This document shows, in pieces, positions 26,228 through 33,564 of a stretch of 33,564 nucleotides of DNA. The translations under genes were made by a program, and so were the position numbers. Each line of letters begins with the position of its first letter. The first letter of the stretch is position 1. Below the pieces are notes generated by a model that was not told where the DNA came from, made no database searches, and saw only the letters and a program-made list of their open reading frames with translations. This stretch comes from Candidatus Poseidonia sp. (lineage in GTDB: Archaea; Thermoplasmatota; Poseidoniia; Poseidoniales; Poseidoniaceae): positions 1-33,564 of the forward strand of contig JAURDW010000017.1 of assembly GCA_030827745.1 (NCBI GenBank). The letters run 5' to 3'.

Positions 26228-29200
26228 TCAAGCTTCCTCATCTGCGGGGCTGGGGGTCGTGGGCTGAGGACCGTCTTCGTCCTTTGAGATGAGCCCGAGG
26301 GCAGCGGTGGTCAACACCAAACTGGCCACCAGCGACAGGGCGATCATCGCTGCGGAAAAGATGCCGAAATTGGCAAACAGTCCCATCGGCGAAAGGGCGA
26401 TGACGAGGAAACCGGCGATGTCGGAGGTGGCCGAGCCGAGCAGGGCCAAGCCGCACGCCCCTCCAACGGCGGCCAAGGCATCAGCGTGAGATTCACCGTT
26501 TTCTCGTCCTTCCCTGTAGCGTTCGGTGACGTGGATGCAGTAATCGATGCCCACGCCTAAGGAGATGGTGGCGATGGTCACGGTCACGATGTTGAGGGAG
26601 GAACCGGCCACGAACATCAGGCCGTAGAGCCAAATCACGACCAGCAGAATGGGCACGAAGGTCACCACCGCTTGCTTAGGGGAACGGAAGCCAATGGACA
26701 GGGACGCCAGCACGAACACCGACCCGAGGACGAGGGAGGATTGCATTTCGTCTTGCATGGCCGTGGACGCCGTGAATCGTGTGATGGGTCTCCCAGTCAG
26801 CATGACCCACGTCAAGGGTTTGTCCTCCTCCCTTTCGCCCTCTTCTTCGTAGGTGCCGCTTGAAAGGTTCGTAAACACTTCCAAATCCCGCCACACCTCG
26901 GCCACACCGCCCTGCATGCCGGGGAAGTCTTCGGGTTGCGTCATGCCGAACCGAATCTGCATCATGCCGTAGGCAGCGGGCTCGCCGTTGACGTCCAACC
27001 ACGGTTGGTCCGGGTTGAGGTCCACCACGGGCATGATGTAGAGCTGAACGATGCTGGCGGGGATGTCGGGAATCGGGCCGACGCCGGGCACACCGTACAA
27101 CGAGAGAAAGCCGTAGAAGAAGGCGAGGCATTCACGGTCGGAGGTGTCGACCAGCGGGCCGTTGCCCGCCAGCGAGCAATTCATGCCGAACCCGTCAATT
27201 TCAGGCTGCCAGCCGGCTGCCTCGAAGGGCGTGCTGTCGAGCACGAGGCTGCCTTGGGCAGCGAACACCATTTCGTCAAGGGCGAGGATATCGATGGTGC
27301 CGTCGGGTTGCCGGGTGATCTTGTCCGGAATGCCTTCGGGCAGAGCGTCCATGTCCTGGCGGAACGTGTCGATGGCAGCGAACACTCTTGGGTCGAGGAC
27401 ATCGCCCAAGATCAGCAGGTTGGCCGGTTCGCCTTCGTCAGCAAACCGCTTGGAGAGTTCGTCCACGCCAATGGCGAAGTCCGAACGCTCGTCGAGGAAA
27501 TCTTCCACGGCAAAGTCTCCCTCGAGCTGGGCCATCCCGTAGGCGGCGGGGACCGTCAGGAGAAGAGCGACGCTTGCGATGAGGAAGGCGTTGCGGCGTT
27601 GACCTGAGCCGTGGGTGAGGTTTCTCAACCAGTCTGGGTTGACCAAGGACTTCACCTCCTTCTGCTGCCGTTTCGCCGCTCGTGCATCGAGCCAATCGTC
27701 CACGCTGACCCGAACCAACGGCGCCCAAACACCGGTGAGGAGGAAAGCGGCGAGGATACCGAGCGCCGCTTCAATGCCGAAGGAACGCAGCGCAGCGATG
27801 TCGCTGAACAGGTTGGCGGCAAACGCCGAAATGGTCGTCAGGGACGTCAGGGTGATGGCGCGGCCGACTCGGGAGAGCGTGATGCTTCCAGCCTCGTGTG
27901 AAGTTTTGCCGTTGGCGCGCTCTTCTTTGTAGCGATGGAGCGCATGCAGCGAATCGTCAATGCCCAGCGCGAGCACGAGGATGGGCAACAGGTTGGAAAA
28001 TTGAGAACGAGCGATGAGGCTTAAGCCGAGCCAACCGGTCACGTTGGAAAAGTGCCCGATGAGACCTTGCATCCACAACAACGCAGCGCCGAGGGACACC
28101 ATCGTGATGGCGACGTCGCTCCAGCGTCGTAGGCTGAAGAAAAGCAGCACAACGATGGCCACCCCCATCAAGGCGATGAGGCCGGCACTGGACTGGAGTT
28201 CTCGGTTGACTTCAACGTTCACGCCTTGACCGAGCAGCAAGGTCACGGTGGTTCGGTCGTGACTGCGAAGGTGGCCTTCAAGGTCCATGTAGGTCCATTC
28301 GGTAGCGCAACCGGCACCCTCGGCTTTCAATTCAAGGCACTGTGCCTCGGTGTATTGAGGTGGGTGAAGCACCAACTGGCCGTCAGCCAGCCGGTAGCCT
28401 CCGACGCGGAAGCCTTCGTCGGTGAATTGGACGCTCTTCTCTTGGTGAGCGTCCTTCCAAACCACTTCCCAGCCCATGTTGGCAAGTTGAGTGCTGTCGA
28501 GTTGAACCAGCAACCATGTCGTTGAGGCCGTCCAACGTCCCTTGCCCCACAGGGCTCCCTCCCATGTTCCATCGGACTGGAGTTTTCCGTAAATGGGGCC
28601 TTCTTGGTGGGCCGTGTAGTCGGCCTTGAACCCTCGGTCAAGCGACAACCAGCGGAGGAAATTGTTGTCCGAGGCTTCGGCCATGCGGGCCGCTGCCATG
28701 TCGATGTGGGCTTGAGTGACGTTCGCATCGTCAAAGGTCAAACAGTCGAGCGGAAAACAATCCGACCAATTTGTGGGGGGGTCGGTGACGACACCGAGCG
28801 GGGTCAGCCCGGGTTGCGTGAGGATGGAGGTGTTGTTCATGAAACCCCTGAAGTGGTCCGAGAGCGAAATCGCCCCGTTGGATTGGTGGCCCGTGACATC
28901 GTTCACCAGCGGCTTGAGGGCCGGCCCAAGCGGATGCTCAAGCACGAGGTTCAATTTGGTGTCCAATTCCTGAAGCACGGTGAGGTTGAGGATGCCGCCG
29001 GTGGGCGCATCAATGCCGCTCCAAGCTTCTCCGGCAGGAAGCATCTCGGAGGGCTGGACCAACTCGGCATAATCCGGTGACCCATCGGCCGTTCGCGGGA
29101 CAGGCTCCCAGTCTTCAACCGAGGGAACATGGACGGGGTCCCGCACCGAGACGAGGAAGCCAAGAATGATTTCTGAATTGGGAAATTCTTCGTTGATCAT

Positions 29201-29413
29201 CGTTTGTGCGGACAATTCGGGCGATTCCATCTCGTAGGATTCCATGTCGATGGGTTGCAGGGCGGTCATGGCTCCGGGTATCATCAGCAGCGTGAGCAGA
29301 GCCACGGCCATGTGGGCGCCCCGCCTTCGCAGCAAGAGCCACGCTGCGAGACGGTCGTAGCGACGGCTCATATCCCAAGCCCTGCGCACCGCCTTTTGAA
29401 GGAATGTTTTCAC
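26228..29413 (-). CDS. MMPL/RND-family membrane exporter
   Basis: Large transporter of about 1061 residues in the RND superfamily (MMPL/HpnN-like, SSD-type). Two repeats of one span, a big external loop, then five spans. Span 1 is HMAVALLTLLMIPGAMTA. Loop 1 has about 400 residues. Spans 2-6 include LALGIDDSLHALHRYKEE. Span 7 (FLIASVALLLTVPAAYGMAQ) is followed by loop 2 and spans 8-12 with ISLGVGIDYCIHVTERYREG. The GIDD/GIDY acidic residues in the fourth span of each half are the proton-relay positions of the family. Substrate unknown; lipids or hydrophobic compounds are usual. The frame is open to 29668. GTG 29413 has GGAAGG seven bases upstream and avoids overlap with the divergent channel gene; ATG 29488 is the alternative. 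Confidence 0.87.
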   Translation of the reverse strand: MKTFLQKAVRRAWDMSRRYDRLAAWLLLRRRGAHMAVALLTLLMIPGAMTALQPIDMESYEMESPELSAQTMINEEFPNSEIILGFLVSVRDPVHVPSVEDWEPVPRTADGSPDYAELVQPSEMLPAGEAWSGIDAPTGGILNLTVLQELDTKLNLVLEHPLGPALKPLVNDVTGHQSNGAISLSDHFRGFMNNTSILTQPGLTPLGVVTDPPTNWSDCFPLDCLTFDDANVTQAHIDMAAARMAEASDNNFLRWLSLDRGFKADYTAHQEGPIYGKLQSDGTWEGALWGKGRWTASTTWLLVQLDSTQLANMGWEVVWKDAHQEKSVQFTDEGFRVGGYRLADGQLVLHPPQYTEAQCLELKAEGAGCATEWTYMDLEGHLRSHDRTTVTLLLGQGVNVEVNRELQSSAGLIALMGVAIVVLLFFSLRRWSDVAITMVSLGAALLWMQGLIGHFSNVTGWLGLSLIARSQFSNLLPILVLALGIDDSLHALHRYKEERANGKTSHEAGSITLSRVGRAITLTSLTTISAFAANLFSDIAALRSFGIEAALGILAAFLLTGVWAPLVRVSVDDWLDARAAKRQQKEVKSLVNPDWLRNLTHGSGQRRNAFLIASVALLLTVPAAYGMAQLEGDFAVEDFLDERSDFAIGVDELSKRFADEGEPANLLILGDVLDPRVFAAIDTFRQDMDALPEGIPDKITRQPDGTIDILALDEMVFAAQGSLVLDSTPFEAAGWQPEIDGFGMNCSLAGNGPLVDTSDRECLAFFYGFLSLYGVPGVGPIPDIPASIVQLYIMPVVDLNPDQPWLDVNGEPAAYGMMQIRFGMTQPEDFPGMQGGVAEVWRDLEVFTNLSSGTYEEEGEREEDKPLTWVMLTGRPITRFTASTAMQDEMQSSLVLGSVFVLASLSIGFRSPKQAVVTFVPILLVVIWLYGLMFVAGSSLNIVTVTIATISLGVGIDYCIHVTERYREGRENGESHADALAAVGGACGLALLGSATSDIAGFLVIALSPMGLFANFGIFSAAMIALSLVASLVLTTAALGLISKDEDGPQPTTPSPADEEA

Positions 29414-29451
29414 GGCGTTTCCTTCCTTTTTCAGGGCGGGTTCGGATTGAG

Positions 29452-29460
29452 CGTAAAAAT
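29452..29460 (+). promoter_or_regulatory. Possible TATA box of the MscS gene
   Basis: GTAAAAATC is centred about 31 nt before ATG 29487 in the short divergent region between the exporter and the channel. AT content stands out from the surrounding GC-rich sequence. The same AT patch may serve the exporter in the other direction. Confidence 0.35.
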
Positions 29461-29486
29461 CGGCGAACTTGTTATGAAGAGGAGGC

Positions 29487-30815
29487 ATGAGGAAGGTTTG
29501 GAGTGCCCCCAAGATGACCGTCCTCGACGACATCACCGACAAAGCCAACGGGCTTGACACGTGGGCGCAGTGGTCCTTGGGCGCCGGCCTCACCTTGCTC
29601 ACGCTGCTCATCGTCCGCTTCCTGATGAAGAAAATCATTCTCGACTTCGTCAAGGCGACCTCATTCAAGTGGGACGATGCGCTTTACCGTCCAGTCACCT
29701 TGCGCCTTTACTCGTTCATTTTCTTCGTCGGCATTCAACTCACGATGCTGTGGGTGATAGGCCGTGAGCACGAACTCAACGAAGCGCTCGACCCCGTGTT
29801 CAGCGCCACCTACATCCTCTTGACGACCTCGCTGGCCAGCGTCGCCATCAAGATCATGATTCCCGTCATCATCGACAAGTTCTCCAACCCCGGCACGGTC
29901 ACCGTCTCGGGGAGCAACTCCCTCGTGGTCTTTCTCTTCCGTGCTGGCGTCTGGTTCGGAGGTCTTTACCTCGCTCTCAACGAACTGGGCTTCGAACTTC
30001 TTGGGCTCCTCGCCTCCTTAGCGGTGTTCTCCCTCATCATCGGTTTGGCCATGCAGCAAACCTTGGGCAACATCGTCAACTCCTTCATGCTCGCCCTTGA
30101 CCAACCCTTTGAGGTCGGCGACCGCATCGAAGTGGACGGCCACCTCGGGTCCGTCGTCTCGGTCGGCATCCTCTCGACCAAGGTGCTGACCATCGGCGAA
30201 AACCTCGTGGTCATCCCCAACAACAACCTCGTGAACTCCACGGTCATCAACCACGCCCGTGGTGGTGGCGACGGTCAGGGTCGACGTATCTCGCTGGTGC
30301 TCGACATTGGCGTGGAGTACGACGAAGACATCTCCCACGTGAAGTACACCACCCTGCAACTGTTGAGGGAGTGCCCCTACATCCTCGAGTCGCCAACCCC
30401 TCGAGTTCTGCTGAACGAATTGGGTGAATACGCCAAGATTTTTCGCATGTACGCCTGGGTTGAGGACTATTCTGATGAATACGTCGCCAAGGATTGGCTG
30501 TTCAAGAACATCGCCGAGCGCTTTGAACAAGAAGGCATCGGCATTCCGTTCCCCACTGCTGTGGAAATCGGGGCCACCCTCAAAGAGACCTACAACAAGC
30601 AGCGCAAGGCCACCAACGTTCGGCGGGCGCGCTTGCACATGATCAAGGAAGACAAAGCCCTCGTGCGTGAGCGCGCTGAGGCCAAGTGGGAAATTGAAGC
30701 CATCACGGAGAAGCTCAAGGACCCCGAATTGGGAAGGCTTGAACGAGAAGGCCTTGAAAACTCGCTGCTTGAACTCCAACGCGTGCTGAGTATGTTTGAG
30801 GCTGGCGACAGCTGA
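29487..30815 (+). CDS. Small-conductance mechanosensitive channel (MscS family)
   Basis: Heptameric membrane channel that opens under membrane tension to release solutes. Product of 442 residues with about four to five spans. The pore-lining helix and beta domain carry the MscS signature (LIIGLAMQQTLGNIVNSFML, FEVGDRIEVDGHLGSVVSVG, VVIPNNNLVNSTVINHAR). The cytoplasmic alpha/beta vestibule ends with IPFPTAVEI. An additional C-terminal charged helical region of about 75 residues (EDKALVRERAEAKWEIEAIT onward) is predicted to be a coiled coil and is not in the minimal family. ATG 29487 fits the upstream AT-rich box; ATG 29514 is the alternative. The divergent arrangement with the exporter may mean joint control. 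Confidence 0.93.
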   Translation: MRKVWSAPKMTVLDDITDKANGLDTWAQWSLGAGLTLLTLLIVRFLMKKIILDFVKATSFKWDDALYRPVTLRLYSFIFFVGIQLTMLWVIGREHELNEALDPVFSATYILLTTSLASVAIKIMIPVIIDKFSNPGTVTVSGSNSLVVFLFRAGVWFGGLYLALNELGFELLGLLASLAVFSLIIGLAMQQTLGNIVNSFMLALDQPFEVGDRIEVDGHLGSVVSVGILSTKVLTIGENLVVIPNNNLVNSTVINHARGGGDGQGRRISLVLDIGVEYDEDISHVKYTTLQLLRECPYILESPTPRVLLNELGEYAKIFRMYAWVEDYSDEYVAKDWLFKNIAERFEQEGIGIPFPTAVEIGATLKETYNKQRKATNVRRARLHMIKEDKALVRERAEAKWEIEAITEKLKDPELGRLEREGLENSLLELQRVLSMFEAGDS

Positions 30816-30882
30816 GGCGGCAGAACTGAATCCCGAAACGGGTCACGATGGGCCTCTTCGGAGAACGTTGGTTCAAAATTGG

Positions 30883-30910
30883 AACGGGATGTTTTTAGCA
30901 AAAACCCGTT
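30883..30910 (+). other. Inverted repeat between MscS and the HTH_10 gene
   Basis: AACGGG-AT-GTTTTT, a three-base loop, then AAAAACCCGTT. The arms pair almost fully with a two-base bulge. The T5 tract could end the MscS transcript. The right arm overlaps the promoter element of the next gene, so it could equally be an operator. Confidence 0.45.
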
Positions 30911-30918
30911 CATGATAG
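30907..30918 (+). promoter_or_regulatory. Core promoter element of the HTH_10 gene
   Basis: CGTTCATGATAG, identical over 12 bases to the element at 31592 and one indel from the radA element. It ends 29 nt before ATG 30947 but only five before ATG 30923, which supports the inner start codon. Confidence 0.5.
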
Positions 30919-30946
30919 ATTCATGGGCGAATCGGACCTTCGGTAC

Positions 30947-31570
30947 ATGCAGTTGACCATCACCCCCGAGGTCGGTGGCAACCTGCCGGGAGCGAGCCTG
31001 ATGGATTGGTTTCCTCACGTCGAATTCCTTGCCCACATCAACCTCGTGGAAGACCATCTCCGCTGTTTGATTCGTGTCCACTTCCACGACCCGAGTGCGC
31101 TGGAGCAGGTCTTTGCGTCGTTCGAAATCGTTGATGTGGTGGAGCAAGGCCCCTCCACGGCGTTGCTGGAGGTCCTCCTCACCGGGCCGATTCCTCGGCT
31201 TTTTGCGGTGCTCAAGCACGTGTGGTGGGTCGCGCCCACATACTTGGACGCCGATGGCTTCGTGTTGACCATTCGAGGCACTCGCGGTTCCCTTCGCACC
31301 GTCCGCAACGGCATCGCCGACCTCCTGGGTGAGGCCTTCAAACTCAAGCTCGGCGCCCAATCGCTGCACAACACCCAGTTCCTTGAATTGCTGCCCAACC
31401 GTCAACGTACGGTGCTTGACAAGGCCGTTGAATTGGGCTACTACGACCGTCCGCGCGGATGCACCCAGCGCATGATCGCCGAGGCCTTGAACATCAAACA
31501 AGCGACGGTGAGCGAACACTTGCAATCCGCCGAGGCGACCATCATTCATGCCTTTGTCAACGAGCCTTGA
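30947..31570 (+). CDS. HTH_10 (Bat-type) transcriptional regulator
   Basis: Probable DNA-binding regulator of 207 residues. The last 55 residues match the HTH_10 domain of bacterio-opsin-activator-like archaeal proteins: LPNRQRTVLDKAVELGYYDR, then PRGCTQRMIAEALNIKQATV and SEHLQSAEATII. The N-terminal 150 residues are an alpha/beta domain (LRCLIRVHFHDPSALEQVF, TALLEVLLTG, GFVLTIRGTRGSLRTVRNGI) that could sense a ligand, with no family named with certainty. ATG 30947 is preferred over 30923 from promoter spacing. The same promoter-like element precedes the large secreted protein 71 nt downstream, making that gene a candidate target. Confidence 0.85.
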   Translation: MQLTITPEVGGNLPGASLMDWFPHVEFLAHINLVEDHLRCLIRVHFHDPSALEQVFASFEIVDVVEQGPSTALLEVLLTGPIPRLFAVLKHVWWVAPTYLDADGFVLTIRGTRGSLRTVRNGIADLLGEAFKLKLGAQSLHNTQFLELLPNRQRTVLDKAVELGYYDRPRGCTQRMIAEALNIKQATVSEHLQSAEATIIHAFVNEP

Positions 31571-31591
31571 GGTCTGAAAACGAGCCCCTCT

Positions 31592-31603
31592 CGTTCATGA
31601 TAG
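31592..31603 (+). promoter_or_regulatory. Core promoter element of the secreted propeller-like protein
   Basis: CGTTCATGATAG, ending 38 nt before ATG 31642. It is identical to the element at 30907. Spacing suggests a leader of about 15 nt. A second AT-rich patch (CTATCTCCAATATG) overlaps the start codon. Confidence 0.5.
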
Positions 31604-31641
31604 GGTGGGAGTCTATCAGCCGTCGGCGTTCTATCTCCAAT

Positions 31642-33564
31642 ATGTCCAGCGGACGCTTTGCCGAAGTTCGAACCCCCCTGATGCTCTCCATCCTGATGGT
31701 GCTGATGACGCAGGTCGGCTACCTTGACACGATGAATCCGTGGTCCGAGGCGTGGTCTGGCGACGAAGAAACGCTGGACGAGACCAACGACGTTCTCGAA
31801 ACGGGCGGCCAAGGATCGGCCAACTATTCGCTTGCTCAATCCACAGAAGGCGAGGCGGTTGCACTGAACGCAGCCATGGACCCCATCACCTTCGGGTACG
31901 CTGAAGATGCTGACGCTGCACCAATCTACGGAAACGGATCCATCTGGACGGTTTCCTCTAGCAGTGTTTTATCCTTGATCAGCCCACAGCGCACCACCAC
32001 CGCAAACAACTCGATGTTCAGCGACGATGTGTTTTTCTTCGCTTCTGGGGTCTGCGCTTTGTCCATGCACAACATCAGCAACGGAACCACCTGGGAGGAG
32101 TTCGACGTTTCAGGGTGTACTTCACAATCCCAATTCTACCGTTCGTTTTTCCTCCTTGGCCAGACGTTCATTTTTGAGATCTATGATGGCACCGATAAGG
32201 GGCAAATTTGGGCACATAACGTCTCCAATGCCACCACTTGGCGGGTTGGAGGGGGCACCTTCTCAAACGGAGCGGTGACGACCCACAGTGCACTGTTCCA
32301 ATACGGCAACGATGTGTGGTTCTATTCAACTCGTCAACTGTACAGGATCAACGGTTCCACATTTGACGTTGAACAACGCTCAGATTTTTCTGGAGGGTCT
32401 TCAAGCTATCATTATGGGTGGGCCTCTTCCAACGGCAGCATCTACTTTGTAGGGAAGCCAGAAAGCGATGGCCTTGAGTTGTACCGCCACGACGTGACCT
32501 CAAACCAATCCTACCGCATCACGGACCTCAATCCCTCGGGGGACGGCGTATACAGCATCCGGTCCGTTTCGGACGATCTTCTGTGGATAAGGGGACGCAA
32601 CTCATCGTCAACTGGAACCTCATTATGGGTTCATAACACCACCTTGAATCAAACATACCAACTCTCAACCATCTCTCCATCCCTGAGCGACGCGGTCTTG
32701 GTCAATGATGTGATGTACTTTTACGCCTCAACCACCGGCGATGGTTCGGAACCTCACGCATACAGTTTGGCCAACAATTCAACGTGGCTTCTGAAGGACA
32801 TTTACCCGGGAAGTACTGGAAGCAGTGTACCTACATCTAACCCCACACGTTGGACAACGCGCCTGCAAGCACACAACGGTCTGCTGTACATGCTACGAAA
32901 TGGTGGTGCCTCTCAAGGCGATGAAGAAGTGTGGGTGTACGACCCCTCAACGACTGAGACGTATCGAGTATCGGACATATCGGGCTCAAACGAGGTGGTC
33001 AACATCATGGGTGCAGCCGGTGACACGGTCTACTTCACCACGGAAAAGATCGGATATTGTTGTTACATGTACGCTCATTCCTCAACGAGCAATAGCACCT
33101 TTGAATTAACCAACTTCCCTGATGGTAGAGACTACAAAACCGGAGGTAATTTCTTTCTGCCGCTAAACGGCACGGTGTACATGAACGGAGATTATCAGCC
33201 TTCAGGGTTGGTTGCGTGGTCGCCGGATGTTCTCACGACGAAGGCAACGCCGGTCTCGGGGGCAACCTGTACCGTTTCCCCTACCCTTCCAGCGGGTCTG
33301 TCGCTCAACCAAGGCAATTGTACCGTGAGTGGAACGCCCACAGCCATCACGTCTCAAACCAGTTACACCCTGACGGCGACCATCAACGGGCAAACATACG
33401 GTGCAACCTTCTGGCTGATCACGGATTACCTACCACTGACACCTAGCGTTGCTGACCTCGACGCCACCGTTGGAGCACCGATTGAACCGATCACCTTTGG
33501 TATTCCAACGGGCGCAAAGGCCGGCGACGGAGGGCACGACGCGCCTTATAGAGGCACAACCATG
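31642..33564 (+). CDS. Large secreted surface protein, beta-propeller-like and putative Ig repeats (3' truncated)
   Basis: An open frame of 641 codons without a stop runs off the right edge. A signal peptide or anchor (PLMLSILMVLMTQVGYLDTM) is followed by an acidic linker. About 450 residues of repeating beta units follow, recurring as GSIYFVGKPESDGLELYRHD, VMYFYASTTGDGSEPHAYSL, LLYMLRNGGASQGDEEVWVY and TVYFTTEK. Each is followed by a TYRVSDISG-type stretch, the pattern of a beta-propeller built from ELW-like units. Then comes LPAGLSLNQGNCTVSGTPTA, a putative Ig (He_PIG) domain. PITFG occurs near both ends of the visible part. N-x-S/T sites are very frequent, suggesting heavy glycosylation. 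Base composition is less GC-rich than in neighbouring genes. The function is unknown; adhesion or polymer binding is a guess. Confidence 0.82.
   Translation, partial: MSSGRFAEVRTPLMLSILMVLMTQVGYLDTMNPWSEAWSGDEETLDETNDVLETGGQGSANYSLAQSTEGEAVALNAAMDPITFGYAEDADAAPIYGNGSIWTVSSSSVLSLISPQRTTTANNSMFSDDVFFFASGVCALSMHNISNGTTWEEFDVSGCTSQSQFYRSFFLLGQTFIFEIYDGTDKGQIWAHNVSNATTWRVGGGTFSNGAVTTHSALFQYGNDVWFYSTRQLYRINGSTFDVEQRSDFSGGSSSYHYGWASSNGSIYFVGKPESDGLELYRHDVTSNQSYRITDLNPSGDGVYSIRSVSDDLLWIRGRNSSSTGTSLWVHNTTLNQTYQLSTISPSLSDAVLVNDVMYFYASTTGDGSEPHAYSLANNSTWLLKDIYPGSTGSSVPTSNPTRWTTRLQAHNGLLYMLRNGGASQGDEEVWVYDPSTTETYRVSDISGSNEVVNIMGAAGDTVYFTTEKIGYCCYMYAHSSTSNSTFELTNFPDGRDYKTGGNFFLPLNGTVYMNGDYQPSGLVAWSPDVLTTKATPVSGATCTVSPTLPAGLSLNQGNCTVSGTPTAITSQTSYTLTATINGQTYGATFWLITDYLPLTPSVADLDATVGAPIEPITFGIPTGAKAGDGGHDAPYRGTTM

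Overview
The window most likely comes from a GC-rich planktonic euryarchaeon of the Marine Group II / Poseidoniales type (Thermoplasmatota). This is inferred from gene content, not from a marker-gene tree. Clearly archaeal genes are present: RadA, a Fap7-type kinase, Pus10, the block rpl21e-rpoF-DUF655-ksgA, an initiator tRNA with archaeal features, and an HTH_10 regulator. They sit beside bacterial-type genes (FtsZ, exonuclease VII XseA/XseB, CorA, an MMPL exporter, MscS) and very large secreted surface proteins with acidic tails. Genes are densely packed, often with ATGA overlaps. Several promoters have a TATA-like TGATA/CATATA core about 25-40 nt before the start codon, which suggests short-leader or leaderless mRNAs.

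Layout. 1-3430: end of a membrane-anchored protein, then ftsZ, radA and a lipoprotein on the minus strand. 3505-9711: initiator tRNA-Met, a convergent helical-repeat gene, then on the plus strand a Fap7-like kinase, a CDP-alcohol phosphatidyltransferase, a 1078-residue surface protein with a 21-Asp run and basic cytoplasmic tail, and a small membrane protein. 9713-12393: an SAH/MTA-deaminase-like amidohydrolase, tRNA-Thr(CGT) and pgk. 12573-17147: a plus-strand run of an orphan DNA methyltransferase, an M24 peptidase, a small zinc-ribbon-like protein, a protein that reads as two duplicated histone folds with insertions, a thioredoxin-like protein and a polytopic membrane protein.

17162-21716 is a minus-strand run: an uncharacterised HhH/zinc-ribbon protein, a [2Fe-2S] ferredoxin, a one-span membrane protein, CorA, XseA, XseB and a MIP18-like protein. 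21806-26038 is the archaeal information-processing block (rpl21e, rpoF, DUF655, ksgA), with pus10 upstream. 26228-33564: an MMPL/RND exporter divergent from an MscS channel, an HTH_10 regulator, and a large secreted protein with beta-propeller-like and Ig-like sequence that runs off the end.

No CRISPR array, IS element, integrase, rRNA or defence island was seen, and there is no gene-free stretch over 300 bases. The most interesting items are the duplicated histone-fold protein, the SAP-like insertion inside Pus10, the ferredoxin-CorA operon with its unknown leading gene, the archaeal XseAB genes, and the polyAsp/basic cytoplasmic tail of the surface protein.
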